Below, one piece after another: positions 52,235-63,377 of a stretch of 64,000 nucleotides of DNA (its first letter is position 1; each line of letters opens with the position of its first letter). The stretch is from Deinandra increscens subsp. villosa (taxonomy: Eukaryota > Streptophyta > Magnoliopsida > Asterales > Asteraceae), in NCBI GenBank assembly GCA_039602395.1, contig JBCNJP010000013.1, positions 27,315,993 to 27,379,992 on the forward strand, written 5' to 3'. The notes under the pieces are model-generated. The model had not been told where the DNA came from, did not search any database, and was given only the letters and a program-made list of their open reading frames with translations. The translations under genes and the position numbers were made by a program.

Positions 52235-54307
52235 ACTAGAGGAAGACCCATTATGTCTTCAGGGAACACTTCTGGAAAATTTGGAACGATCAGGATGTCT
52301 TGAACTCCCAATTCCTTGGATCGAACTTCCATAATATGGGCCAAGAAGGCCACACATCCCTGCTTTTGGGCTTAGGTGCAAGACATAAGTCTAAGCCCAC
52401 ATGAAGGTTTATCGCCATCGATTATAAGGATTTGGCCATCGGGACGCGGGATGCGGATAGCTTCTCGAAGCAAAGAACTTTAGCACGGCGATGAGACAAC
52501 CAATCCATGCCCACTATAATATCAAAGCTCCTGAGATGCATTGGAATCAAGTCAATGATAGAAGTGTGATCATGGAATTGAAACGCGCAATCACAGATGA
52601 CATGTTTGATTGAGATAGATTTTCCATCACCACTTCGACTGATATCAGTACGTCGAGACTAGAGCGGGCACATACAAGTAGAGGCTCAAAATCTAAAGAC
52701 ACAAAACTCCTATCCGCACCCATATCAAATAACATAGAGGCATAATGATCATTAATGAGAAACGTACCGTTCACCACTTCTTGGTTGGCTTGGGCTTGGT
52801 TAGCATTGATGTTAAAAGTATGGCCACGAGCACCTTGATTTCCTACGGGAGGAGCCCCACGGTTGGTATTGTTGGCTGGGACATTGGCATTAGCTAAGTA
52901 AGGAAAATCATTGCAGAAATGGTTAGGGTTTCCACAATTAAAGCAAGCACGAGTCCTAGGAATAATAGTAGCAGGCTGAACAATAGGCTGATTCATAGGT
53001 TGATTGGAAAGTTGAGCATTAGCAGGCTGAGCATTGAGGGGTTGAGCCTGAACTGGGTGACGGCATGTGTTAGCAAGATGGCCAAAATGGCCGCAGTTGA
53101 AGCACTTGTGGCAGGTGACATTAAGTGGGTGGTGACGTTGGCAAGTTTTGCATAAAGGAAAGTAACCAGTATATTGCTTCTTGGCAGGCTGTGCCATATG
53201 AGCTACTTGGGCAACAGGAGTAGTAGGAACAACTTTTGTAGTTGACACTGCAAAGTTTTGGCTACTTGACTTCCTCTTATTCTTGTTAGACTTGGAGGAC
53301 TCGGCCTTGACTTCCTTGGTTGGTTCAGTTGCAGCCTTGTCAAAAGTCTTTTCAGAGTTATTCTTGGTGCCTTTACGAGTCAAAGTGCCATTCTGGACAT
53401 GATTGTCAGTCAGGGTAGCAGCCATTTGTTCGGCTTCAAGTAGTGTCTTGAGATCACGTCCCTAAACGGTGTCTGATATGTGCGCTGGCAAACCCTTAAT
53501 GTATTTTTCGATAGCCACATACACAGGAGTGACAAGGTGAGGGACCAATTCATAAAGGTCATCGAAGCGATCATTGTAAGTGTGGTTTTCACCGCTGTCT
53601 TGCTTGAGGGCCCAGAATTCGTATGCAATCTGACGAAGTTCACTTACGGGACAAAACTTCTTTTTCATCAGATCTTTCAATTTGGTCCAGGACAAAGCCA
53701 ACGCAGCATCAGTTCCGCGGGCATGCTTTTCCCCGTTCCACCAGGTAAGTGCTCTTTTTTGGAGGACACAAGTGGCATGACGCACTTTAAGGTTTTCGGG
53801 GCAATCGCTATTGATAAAAGCGTTTTCAATGCCCTCAAACCACTGTAGTAGGCCAGTGACGCCCTCGGAACAATAGAATTTGGACGGGCTGCAAGAATTG
53901 AAGTACTTGAAGTTGCAAGTAGGAAGGACAGTAGCTTGGTTGACAAGGGTGACAGGGGTGGCATCAAGGTTTTGTTGGATTTGCACCATCATATTCGGGA
54001 TGACTGCCACCATTTGCTTGGCAATTTGGAAAGCTAACTTAGCGCCGGAGCTGCGACGAACAATACCATTGTGACGAGCATACATGCTGAAATGGAAAGA
54101 AAGAGATTTGTGAGACAAGGAACGTGAAATAATCAATTGATAAATTAGAGGGTAAATAATGGAAAACAAAAACCAAATAGTGAAAATCATGATGCCAAAT
54201 AAATCATGAAATCGTAAGCAATACTGAAAATCATAATCGTGAAATACCATGGAATCGAGCGGCGTTGGAATGTCATCACTTGGAAAAAATCGTAAATGAA
54301 ATTGCAT
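52235..54307 (-). pseudogene. Gypsy gag and protease, broken
   Basis: Gag opens on the minus strand near 54307; an internal MYARHNGIVRRS start at about 54084 is closer to usual gag starts. The capsid region (GLLQWFEGIENAF, ALTWWNGEKHA, ELRQIAYEFWALKQ) is followed by a stop at 53464. Frame continues with a Lys/Ser/Pro-rich region, a knuckle-type stretch CHKCFNCGHFGHLANTC (about 53110) and a second, CFNCGNPNHFCNDF. The protease segment has FDMGADRSFVS in place of the DSGA(S/D) active site, so it would lack activity. Sequence near 52360-52540 is out of frame. Confidence 0.88.
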
Positions 54308-54892
54308 AAGAACACGAAATCAGGTTGACTTGTTTCAAACATAAGGATTGGCTCTCATTTCCCGATTGGAAAACTACCACCTTTGACTGATCAGTGTTAA
54401 TATGGTTCCTAGCAATGTTTTTGTGACATGCTTTGGCCTAATAGGCTACAACACTCTCATCAAGGTGTCCTAGGTAAGCATATAGGTCCGACGGTAGGTC
54501 CGGATTTGTACGCAACACTTACCTTTTGACAGAGACCCCAACTACCGGTGCTTTCACCGTTCCAGTTACTACATGTCCATTGCTCAAAACCTAACTCTGA
54601 CGGAATTTGAAAATTAAAACAAGACCCTAAGATGGCTCGTAAGGTACCATTACTAAGGAAAGAGGCTAGGAAGCCTTAAGATTTCATGTATGTGTGTGTG
54701 CTGAGTGCTAAGTTTGAGTTCGGAAGACAGCGTGAAAGGTATGATAAAGTGTAAGGTACATCCTAACTAATGCAAAGTAGACATAAAAGGGCAATCCCTA
54801 AACTAAGCATGCAATACATGAGGTTTCATGTTTTGGACACCTAAGGCAAATAGTCTAGGTTATTCCGTTTCTAATAACCTAATTCCCTATAG
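54308..54892 (-). other. Leader of gypsy element with an LTR-like segment
   Basis: Between gag and the primer site, before the nested element. Positions about 54425-54605 resemble part of the gypsy LTR (23463-23606 and 61602-61745): both contain CTTTGGCCTA(T/A)TAGG, CCAGGTAAG-like, CTTACCT and CAGAGG(T/A)CCC...CTACCGGTG. The leader therefore holds an old, partial LTR duplication. Confidence 0.6.
54888..54892. repeat. Target duplication TATAG (left copy) of second Gag-only element
   Basis: TATAG is repeated at 60720-60724. Confidence 0.88.
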
Positions 54893-55230
54893 TGTTAGAG
54901 CATATACCTATTCTATGATGTGTCTCGTGTATTGTATCTAGATTAGAGCGAGTCTGTGAGTTGTAGTGGCAATATCATTGGTGCTGTACCAAATGGTACG
55001 CCGGACCAAATGGTACATCCGTACCAGATGGTTCACCATTTTGTACGCAGGCTGTTTTGTCACTAACTATAAATAGGTTCGTGTTAGAATGTGCAGGGTA
55101 ACCAGTTAAACACTCTGAGTCATTCTACACTTTCTGTGTGTGTTTTCTAGAGAGAGAAACTAGAGAGAGTTCATTGTAATCTTCAAGTGATTCAATACAA
55201 ATCTCTTATTTACATCCTTGTTTACTATGA
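54893..55230 (+). repeat. 5' LTR of older Gag-only element, 3'-truncated
   Basis: Matches 60342-60680. After GTTTACTATGA it switches to AACGTCTCGACGAGATCTAG, which corresponds to the leader (29478-29500 region) of the young element. One deletion thus removed the LTR end, the primer site and about 500 bases of leader. Confidence 0.85.
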
Positions 55231-55358
55231 AACGTCTCGACGAGATCTAGACTTTTACTAGCCTAACGGCCAGTACCCTCAGTTTTGACACCCAAAATCC
55301 ACTTGGAAGACCTTCGTTTTTGAGTTCGAAGTTTTTGAAGTATAATTTTCGGTGAAAA

Positions 55359-58300
55359 ATGTCTGATTTTCAAGCGTTTGCGGCTATGCAAAGCATGGTA
55401 CAAGCTATGCTCAATTTTGATAATGAAATAGGAACAAGTCAGAAAGTTCCTAAGCTGTTAAAGTTGGAAGATTATCAAAATTAGAAGGAACGTTTTTCTG
55501 CATACATCAACACAAATGATATTGATTTATTGATTCCGATTCGAAAGTTGTATGTACGTCCAACTGAAGATGGAGAGTATAAGGAAATTCAAGATTTTGA
55601 TAACGTGAAAGAAAAAGTTATGAGCTTGAACAAAAAGTTTATGGTTATCTTACTATGGCTTTACCTACTGAGCTGTTGCATCAATTCAGCACTTGCAAGA
55701 AAGCTAAACAGTTATGGGATGCTTTATCTGCTCGATGTGAAGGCAATGACCAATATAAGAAGAGTAGACGAAAAGTGTTAAACAAGGAATTTGAAAACTT
55801 TCAACAATATGAAAAAGAAAATATTTATGCTCCTGTTTCAAGGTTTTCACATCTGATCAGTGAGATGAAAGTGGTTAAAATTGAAAAGACCGAGGAGGAA
55901 TTGAAAGAGAAATTGATGGAAGCATTACCCGAAAAGTGGGAAAGTAATGTGTTGTTACTTACTCATGACAAAGAATATTCTGAATTATCATTTCATGATT
56001 TAACCGGAAAGCTTCTTGCTAGAGAGATGGAAATGATGACCTCAAATAAGTCAACTGCTCAATTTCAAAATCCTGAATTGTATCATGGTCAAAATTCTGC
56101 AAGTATCATTGCAAAGTCTAAATCATTTGGTGTTGATTCATCAAATCCACCTTAAACAGCTTTTGTTATTGGTCAGGGATCAGGAAATTCTGGAAATTCA
56201 TCAAGAGGATGTAACTTCACTATTCCAAATCATTCAAGTCAGGCTTCTTCGTATTATGGATTGCTGAATGGTGGTTTGACAACATCTAATTTGATTGAAG
56301 AATATTTTAATTAGATCGATCCAGATAACCTTGAACAAATGGACATTAATTGGCAACTTGCGATGTTAGCCCAATGACTCAAAAGATTCAAGAAAAAGAC
56401 CGGATTTCAAAGTCTAAATCCGAATGGCAAGGTTGGCATAGATAAATCAAAGGTAAAATGCTTCAAATGTTCTAATTTTGGTCATTTTGCTCGTGAGTGT
56501 TCAAAATCAAATGCTTCTTCATCAAAGTCTCCAACAGCTTTGGTTTCTCAAAACGATAAACAATATAACTAGGGGCAAACTTCTGATGATTCACAACCAA
56601 TTGCTTTGACTGCTATTACTTCTGAGTCAAAACCTTGGTATGTTGATTATGATTGGGCTGCTGATGAAACTGATGATGAGTCTGCACTTCATGCTCTGAT
56701 TGCTCAAATTGTACATAGTGATGATGAAGAAGAAGTAACTGATTCTGAATCTGAAATAAGTGATTCTGAAAATAGTGGCTATGAATCAGTTTGTGAGTTT
56801 TGTTCTCAGCAAGACAAAAAGATTCAAGGATTGATAAAGGAAAATGAATTGTTGGTTGATGAAAATAAAAGAAAGATAGAAGAATTGGCAAAAGAACAGC
56901 AAAAGTTGGAAGATCTCATTCAAGAAGTGTCTTTTCAGAAAGAAAAATTCTCATATTTTCAGGCAAAGTTTGTTGAAAAAGAATTGAAGTTTCAAAGCGT
57001 TGAAAAGGATCTTGAACAAAAGTACATAACATTGTCTGAAGAAAAGGCTGAATTAGTCAAAGAAGTGAAGAAATGAAAAGATTAAGCTGAGGATACTGCA
57101 AAAGATTTTCAAAATCTTTTTGACAAATCTAAGTCCAGACTTGATACTCTTACTAAACTCTCTGATGAACAAGCTACTAAGATTCAATCCTATCAGATTG
57201 ATATGGAAAAGTTACTTGATGAGAAGAGGGAGTTGGTTAGAGTGAACAAGTTGCAAAATGCAAATTTGGATATTCAGAAAAGAAATGAAGATAAACTCAA
57301 GAAGGAATTGTTGGCTGGACTAGATGAGTTGAGATTGCAAAAGTATGAAACTCATAAAGTGGCAAAGAATTTAATTGCAACAGAAAAAGAATTGGCTGAA
57401 GCTCATCAAAGAATTTCTGAATTAAAGATTGAATTCATTGATTCAAAACGTCTTTTGAACAATGTTACTAATTCACAATCTTTTACAAGTTTCTTGGGAA
57501 AGGATGAGAATTTTGAGAAGATGTTCAACAAAACCGTGTCACCACCAGGAAGTCTCAAAGAAGGAGTTCATGATTTGAAAGACAAGGTTGAGACTGGTGA
57601 TTATTCTGAATTTGTTGGTTCTAAATCTGTTGAAGAAAAGAAAGAGAACAAAGACAAGAATGCTGAAACTTCTGAAGCTCCAAAGGATGTGTCTGGTTCC
57701 TCATCCGATGGCAAAGACAAATCTGCAAGTTCAACAACTGACATTGTTGAAAATATTGTTGATGCTCCAAAGGATATTACCAAGATCAAAGTAGAATTCT
57801 CTCGTCTTGCAAAGAATGTGCATAAACCATCTGGTTCAGAGGAGAAGATTTCTGGAAAACAAAAAGGCTTGGTGTTCCAACAGAATCAGGTTACAGAATC
57901 AGGTTAAAGCTAATAATTCAAAGGTTCAACAACAACGAAATTTGAAGAAAGTCAATCTGAAGCAAGTAAAGAAAGATGTGTTTAAAGCTGATAAAGTTCA
58001 ACCGGAGAGGTTTTACAAACTCAAAGGTTCGGAACAAATATTTTCAGACAAAGAATTCCCACTCCATTGTGTGGATGCTCAGAAAGTTGCTGAAGTGTTT
58101 GTAAAGAATATTGATCTGAAGAGCAAGAAGCCATAAGTTGCTAAATATTCTTCTGGAGGTTCAAATTCTACTCCAAGGAGCCCAACATCTAAATGGGTTC
58201 ATGATCATCGATTCCAGGTATTCGATAATTTTTATGATCATTTTGGAGATGAATATATTTGTGAAGCTTTGCAGGTACCAAAGAGGAAAATTGTAAACAA

Positions 58301-58664
58301 ACGCTTGTGTTACAATTGCCGACAAAAGGGGCATATGGCAGAAGATTGTCTGGTTACTGTTGCTTCTACACAAAGAAGACAAAAGATTCCATTTGTTGGT
58401 AAAGCTGCCAAACAAAGATTCATTGATGAATATGGCAGAGTATTTGATGAATATCCACAACCTACATTTTTCAAAACTCAATGGAGATTTATTCCTCTTT
58501 TTCAAAATGTCCCACATGTTGGTTGTTCATCACAGTCAACTGTAACTGGTTCATCAGATACCGATTTACCAAAACAACAAATTTGGAAACCTAAAGTGGT
58601 TTCAAAAGGAAACCAGGATACTCGTCGACCAAAAGCAATTCGCTTTGGGTCATTTATAAACTGA
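55359..58664 (+). pseudogene. Copia-type Gag of older element, multiply broken
   Basis: Starts MSDFQAFAAMQSMVQAML at 55359, parallel to the young Gag. A TAG at 55482 replaces the conserved Trp codon. Further stops or slips occur near 55650, 56153, 56313, 56371, 56570, 57074, 57905 and 58134. Recognisable pieces are YLTMALP-type Gag core (55650-56000), zinc knuckle CFKCSNFGHFAREC (about 56460), an acidic region, coiled coil (56800-57450), and a second knuckle CYNCRQKGHMAEDC (about 58307). The layout of two distant knuckles with a long coiled coil is the same as in the intact Gag, so the unusual size is a family trait. Confidence 0.88.
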
Positions 58665-60341
58665 CGTGTTTGACCAGTGTGCAGGATCTTCTAGAAGACC
58701 TATTAGTGATTAAAAAGTTGCTGATGGAGAAGTATTCTGTTGATTTAAGTTAACTTACATGTGATATCAATTTCAAAATTGAAATTTTTCTAAAAGCTAA
58801 AACTGCAAGGTCTCCATGTCGAAAGGTCAATTTTCTTTCTTTAATGCATTTCGTATGTAGTTTAGGGGGAGAAAATTGAAAAACCAAAATAGTGTCTTTG
58901 TGTTTTGATAAAATGAAAATCCAAAAATAGAGTTTTTATTTTAAGGGGGAGAAAATAGAAAAATACAAAAACATTGAATCATAGAAAAATACAAAAACAT
59001 TGAAAAATAAAAAAATACAAAAACATTGAAAAATGAGAAATTGATCCAACATAATTGGTAAATGATGATACATTGGCTTACGTGTCTGGCTCATGGATAA
59101 ACTAGATGAAAAAGCCATAAGATCATTGTTCGATGTGCTTGGTAGGCTCGGCATTAAATCAGAAAGTATTCAAATGTGATATTCACTAAATACTAATGCT
59201 TGACCAAGTGAACAACATCTTGATGCGTATCTTAAGATATTGAAAAGATATGTAAAAAAAAAAGAAGTCACTGTGTATACATGTGTTCATTTTGCAAAGA
59301 TTTAAACCTGTTTGATTTTCTTTATTTTGTCAAACGATCGGACTTTCTCTGCGTATCGAAAGATCGACCTGATTGTTGTTCGTTTGACGTTCTGCTTTAT
59401 TTTCTATAGTGTTTCGTATAACTCATCGGACTTTCTCTGCGTGTACGGGAGTACCGACCTGATTGTTGATGTGTTATACAACTTCGACTTGTTTTATTTT
59501 CTTATTTTGTTAAATCCGAGGCCTTATTTGCGTATCGAAAGATCGACCTTAAGGTAGACAATTTAACGTTCTTATTTCTTTTTGCATGGAACACAGTTGA
59601 CTAAATCATGAGTACAATCATTATGTGATTAAATCACAAATGAAATCACAAAGTGTGATATAACAGAAAATACATATCTCAGTATATCTGATAGTGTGGG
59701 GTACACTGGTCAAAGCAATTCTAATCAATACAATAACATATCCAGATGTTATGAGTATGATTGTGCCTGAGTTTAAGATGGACAAATTATACCGGTAATT
59801 GAAATTGAAGTGTTGTTCAGCATGTCATGTTCAATATGATCCCAAGTTGTGATCTTTCTTGCAAAAGACAAAAATAGTGTCTGATTTTGTATTGCAATTT
59901 ATGTTTCATATCTGAAAAATCCAAAAAGATTTTCGGTGTGTTTTGATATAAAGTTTCAAAAAGCCAAAAAGATTTTGCTTCTTATTTGTTTTCGACCGAT
60001 CGACATGTGATACGAAATCAAAATTTCAAAAATACATCTTGGATTCTCGAAGTGAAGTTTTGCGCCAAGATTAAATTAAGTTTTCAAAAGAAAAAGGAAA
60101 CCGTGTTTCTGTCTTCTGAAATTGCATGTTATGTGTGTCAAGACTCAAGCATGGTGAAAGGGGGAGTTTGAAGTATCTTTCAAAAGTGGATCTTGAAGAT
60201 CAAAGATGATTCAAGAGTGATCCAGCCATGCAAGCTCTGTTTCTGACAAGATTTCAAGTCGAAAATCAGATGCAGCAATGTTGAAGATTGAAGACTGAAG
60301 TTTAGTTAGAGAATAGATACACTACACGTTAAGGGATAGTT
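58665..60341 (+). other. Conserved 3' non-coding region of older Gag-only element
   Basis: Aligns with the complement of 24307-26001. It contains two AGGGGGAGAAAA tracts (58863 and 58945), three to four repeats of AAAAATACAAAAACATTGAA (58957-59036), the stem-loop trio (59329-59567), a GAAAGGGGGAGTTTGAAG tract (60156) and the purine tract (60331). No coding region. Confidence 0.75.
59329..59567 (+). promoter_or_regulatory. Three tandem GNRA stem-loops (RNA element), copy 2
   Basis: Unit I is 59329-59388, outer stem GTCAAACGA/TCGTTTGAC, inner ATC-GAAA-GAT. Unit II is 59416-59479, outer GTATAAC/GTTATAC, inner GTAC-GGGA-GTAC. Unit III is 59509-59567, outer GTTAAAT/ATTTAAC, inner ATC-GAAA-GAT. 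Relative to copy 1, unit I has changed GTC/GAC to ATC/GAT and unit III has changed its outer stem, both keeping the pairing. Spacing between units is nearly the same in both copies. Confidence 0.8.
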
Positions 60342-60719
60342 TGTTAGAGCATATACCTATGCTATGATGTGTGTCGTGTACTATATCTTGATTAGAGCAA
60401 GTCTGTGAGTTGTAGTAGCAATATCATTGGTGCCGTACGGAATGGTACGCCGGACCAAATGGTACGTCCGTACCAGATCGTTCACCATTTGGTACGCAGG
60501 CTGTTTTGTCACTAACTATAAATAGGTTCGTGTTAGAATGTGTAGAACCAGTTAGACACTCTGAGTCATTCTACACTTTCTGTGTGTGTTTTCTAGAGAG
60601 AGAAACTAGAGAGAGTTCATTGTAATCTTCAAGTGATTCAATACAAAAATCTTAGTTACATCCGTGTTTACTATGATTGATTGATACACGCAGTAGTAAG
60701 ATCGTATCTCGGTTTTACA
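60342..60719 (+). repeat. 3' LTR of older Gag-only element
   Basis: 378 bases, including CTATAAATAGGTTCGTGTTAGA (about 60516-60537) and a GGTAC/CCGGACC-rich hairpin region (60433-60500) analogous to the GGATC/GGACC words in the young LTR. Followed by TATAG. Confidence 0.9.
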
Positions 60720-60728
60720 TATAGCCAT

Positions 60729-60741
60729 GGCTCTGATACCA
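60729..60741 (-). promoter_or_regulatory. Primer-binding site of gypsy element
   Basis: TGGTATCAGAGCC on the minus strand (initiator Met-tRNA type), three bases from the 5' LTR that begins at 60745. Confidence 0.9.
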
Positions 60742-60744
60742 ATC

Positions 60745-63377
60745 TGTCACACCCAAACCGACGTAGGAAACGTCGGGGCATGATTAGATTGCCAATAATC
60801 TTATGACACTAATTTAAGATGAAAATATTAATAAAACTCATACTTTTATTCATAATTAAATGTCAATACATACTTGAAATTAAACGAACAAAAGCATCAA
60901 CAAATGTCTTATAAATCATAACTAGGTCCAAGTCCTATGTGGAAGCAACTTGAATCAGGCATTCTCATTTCCTACAACATGTAAAAAATAATGTCAACTA
61001 TAGAGTTGGTGAGTAATCACAAGTTTTGTACATAGTATATATGTGAAAACACGCATTGTGTCATATGTAAGAGTACATGAAATATAATATGCTAGAATCA
61101 TTGACAAGCCATGAAAGTGGGAACAAACACTCAACGACAGACCGGCTGATCGAGTGGGGGCTACCCGATAGATCTATCCTTGTTTATCCCATTGAATAAC
61201 ACATAGTAATTGATAACTCAGTCCACACGCAGATGATAACCAATGATAACCATAAATTGACAAATCATGCTAGACAAACATATAAGACATAATCTACACA
61301 TAGAGCACATACGCATTTGTAATTTGATAAACAATTGAAAACCATATTTGATATAGGATACATGTTGCACCCCAAAATGGAAAACGAAAAGGGGCAAGGA
61401 TTACTCACATGATTCAAGCGAAGGAAAGTCCACGAGCGAGAGATAATGTATATTTGATATTCCCTGGGTCACCCTAAAGGATGGATAAAGGCCAAATGAA
61501 TAAGGAACAAGAATATGAGGGGTTTGGATGGACTTGGGGATATTGACTTAGACTATAACTGTAAACGTGCCTTGAAATTAATCACCCCAAAATTCTAAAC
61601 GTGCTTTGGCCTATAGGTTACTAACACTCTCGCCGGGATGTCCCAGGTAAGTGCATGGGTCCAACTATGGGAATTATGCGCAGCTCTTACCTAGACAGAG
61701 GTCCCGCCTACCGATGAATTCTCCCTTCCAGTTAATACACGTTTGTTTTGGAGTATTTGGTCATTCCAGTTGTTTGAAATAAGAATTTTAAAGTGGTAAA
61801 TTTAAATTCTTTAAAGGCGTTTAAATCCCTAATTACTTTGGAAACTTTAAAGGGAAAATCTTAAAGGTATTCAAATTCTCCTAGCCAAGTCTATGAGTCT
61901 TTAATTATTTTAAAGAGCTCTAAAATAAATTTTTAAGCATTTAATTTAGGAATATTTGGTAATTTCTAAGCCATGAACATATTCTAAGGCAAATGAGTTT
62001 TTAAGGCTTATTAAAAGTCTTAATCATGCTACTAGGTCCATGTGTTCAACAACATTAGAAAATAATAACTAGTTTTTAGCATAAAGGTCTTTGAGAAAAT
62101 TTTATATGCTAAAAAGATTAAGGTTTATGTACATATGATGATAATTGTCTAATTTGTGGTGTTCAATAATCATAGAGATATGTTGCGCACTAGAAGTGGG
62201 AAATGTCTTCAAGATGTTTTTAAATTCTTTATAGTTGGTAGAATGCCAAAATTAATATGTAATGAGGCTATTATGCAAAGATTCAATATTTTTATAGAGA
62301 AAACGGGTTTTGGTGTTGTTGGAATACCTTATGGAACATATATAGCATATTAAAAGGATTAAAATGAAAATCAAATGTTAAATATAAAAATTAAGCCTAA
62401 ATCCCCAAAGTCTTATTAACTTGAAGGTTGACTTTTTGATATGGTCAACCCAGACGAAAAGGGACAGCGGGCGTTTGTAGCCCTTTATAAAAGGAAGGAG
62501 ATGGTGGTGGAAACATAACCGAACAATGAACAAAGACGGAGAATTGAGACGGTCAAAGACAGAGCTGTTGACTTTTAAGTTCTTAATTCTTGCACCAAAT
62601 CCGAAATTGGGAGCACCAATATGTCGAGAAAGGAGTTTTAGGATCAGGTGTATGAGTATTTATAGTCAAGAGATCGTCTAGTGTTTTAATTTTTAAAATG
62701 GAACTTCTTGAAGAAAAAGTCAATTCTTTGAATTTATGAAGAAATCAATTTATATCACTAACTGATTGAAGTTTTTGGATGGAAATGACTTGATTAGACT
62801 TGGGAGAGAAGATACAATTGATAGGGAGTCATTTTAGGTGTTAATTTGGTGAAATAATAGGTCAAAAGTTGTAAAAATAATTTAAAAAAAAAATCGAACT
62901 GATATAAGGTTGATTGGATTATGGAAATCTAGGCTGCGAGTTAAAGCTTATATTGGTTTAGAAGCATTACAAAACAAATGACAACTTAGCGCAATGGTTT
63001 GAGCTTAGAATTTGGACCAGGAGGTCGCTGCTTCGAACCTCACTCTTTATTAATTTTTTTCTCTCATTATTTTGCACCATGTGGACATCTATTTGGTCCC
63101 TCAACATTTTTAAACGTGTAACACATATACATGATAAGTTGAAACATGTGAAATGACCAAATATACTCTCGAGTTTGTCAAAATGACCCAAACTTTCATT
63201 ACTTACCGTTTTAGCCCGAAACTTTCATACAACCACATTTTATGTTTCAATTGCGTGCATGACTAGTATTGCCCACAATTGCCACACATATATAGCATAC
63301 TAAAGTCTTGGGTTAACTTAAAATAATTGAAAGGTCGCAATAAATTGAAAGAAATCAAAAGTTATATATGGAACTCA
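60745..63377 (-). repeat. 5' LTR of gypsy element, uninterrupted
   Basis: 2633 bp. It retains the empty target AGTTT near 62070 where the sister LTR carries the young element. It has about 140 extra bases (about 62845-62982) relative to the sister. A tRNA-like A/B-box block follows at about 62987-63041. Confidence 0.9.
62987..63041 (+). repeat. tRNA-like A and B boxes, second LTR copy
   Basis: TAGCGCAATGG and GCTTCGAACCTC at normal tRNA-gene spacing, followed by a T-rich run; homologous to 31215-31268. Confidence 0.55.

Larger units (their letters stand above)
54893..60719 (+). mobile_element. Older Gag-only LTR retrotransposon, plus strand
   Basis: The right LTR (60342-60719, 378 bp, TGTTAGAGC...TTTTACA) is complete. 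The left LTR (54893 to about 55230) lacks its last 40 bases, and the deletion continues through the primer site and most of the leader. The 5-bp duplication TATAG flanks it, and a purine tract, AAGGGATAG, precedes the right LTR. It belongs to the same family as 23938-30456: similar Gag, shared TATAAATAG promoter, and a conserved 3' non-coding region with three stem-loops. Gag is broken by stops. LTRs differ at roughly one base in ten. It sits four bases from the gypsy primer site. Confidence 0.9.
22607..63377 (-). mobile_element. Ty3/gypsy chromovirus (Tekay/Del-like), interrupted by four later elements
   Basis: Long LTRs (about 2.5 and 2.6 kb) read TGAGTTC...TGTGACA on the minus strand: the left one at 22607-23937 plus 30462-31619, the right one at 60745-63377. 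The primer-binding site is at 60729-60741, so the 5' LTR is on the right. Minus-strand coding remnants run gag, protease, reverse transcriptase, RNase H, integrase, chromodomain, the Ty3/gypsy order; the chromodomain after integrase places it among the chromoviruses. Later insertions are 23938-30456, 33407-51229 (with 35588-40890 inside it) and 54893-60719. Expected 5-bp target duplications are not visible (CAAAA left, TTAAT right). Reading frames are broken, so it is inactive. Confidence 0.9.

Noticed and set aside
59351..59376. Hammerhead ribozyme in the stem-loop trio (CTGAT and GAAA present)
   Set aside because: The hammerhead core needs CTGANGA then a helix then GAAA in that order; here GAAA precedes CTGATTG and the GA is missing. 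The GAAA is better explained as a GNRA loop.
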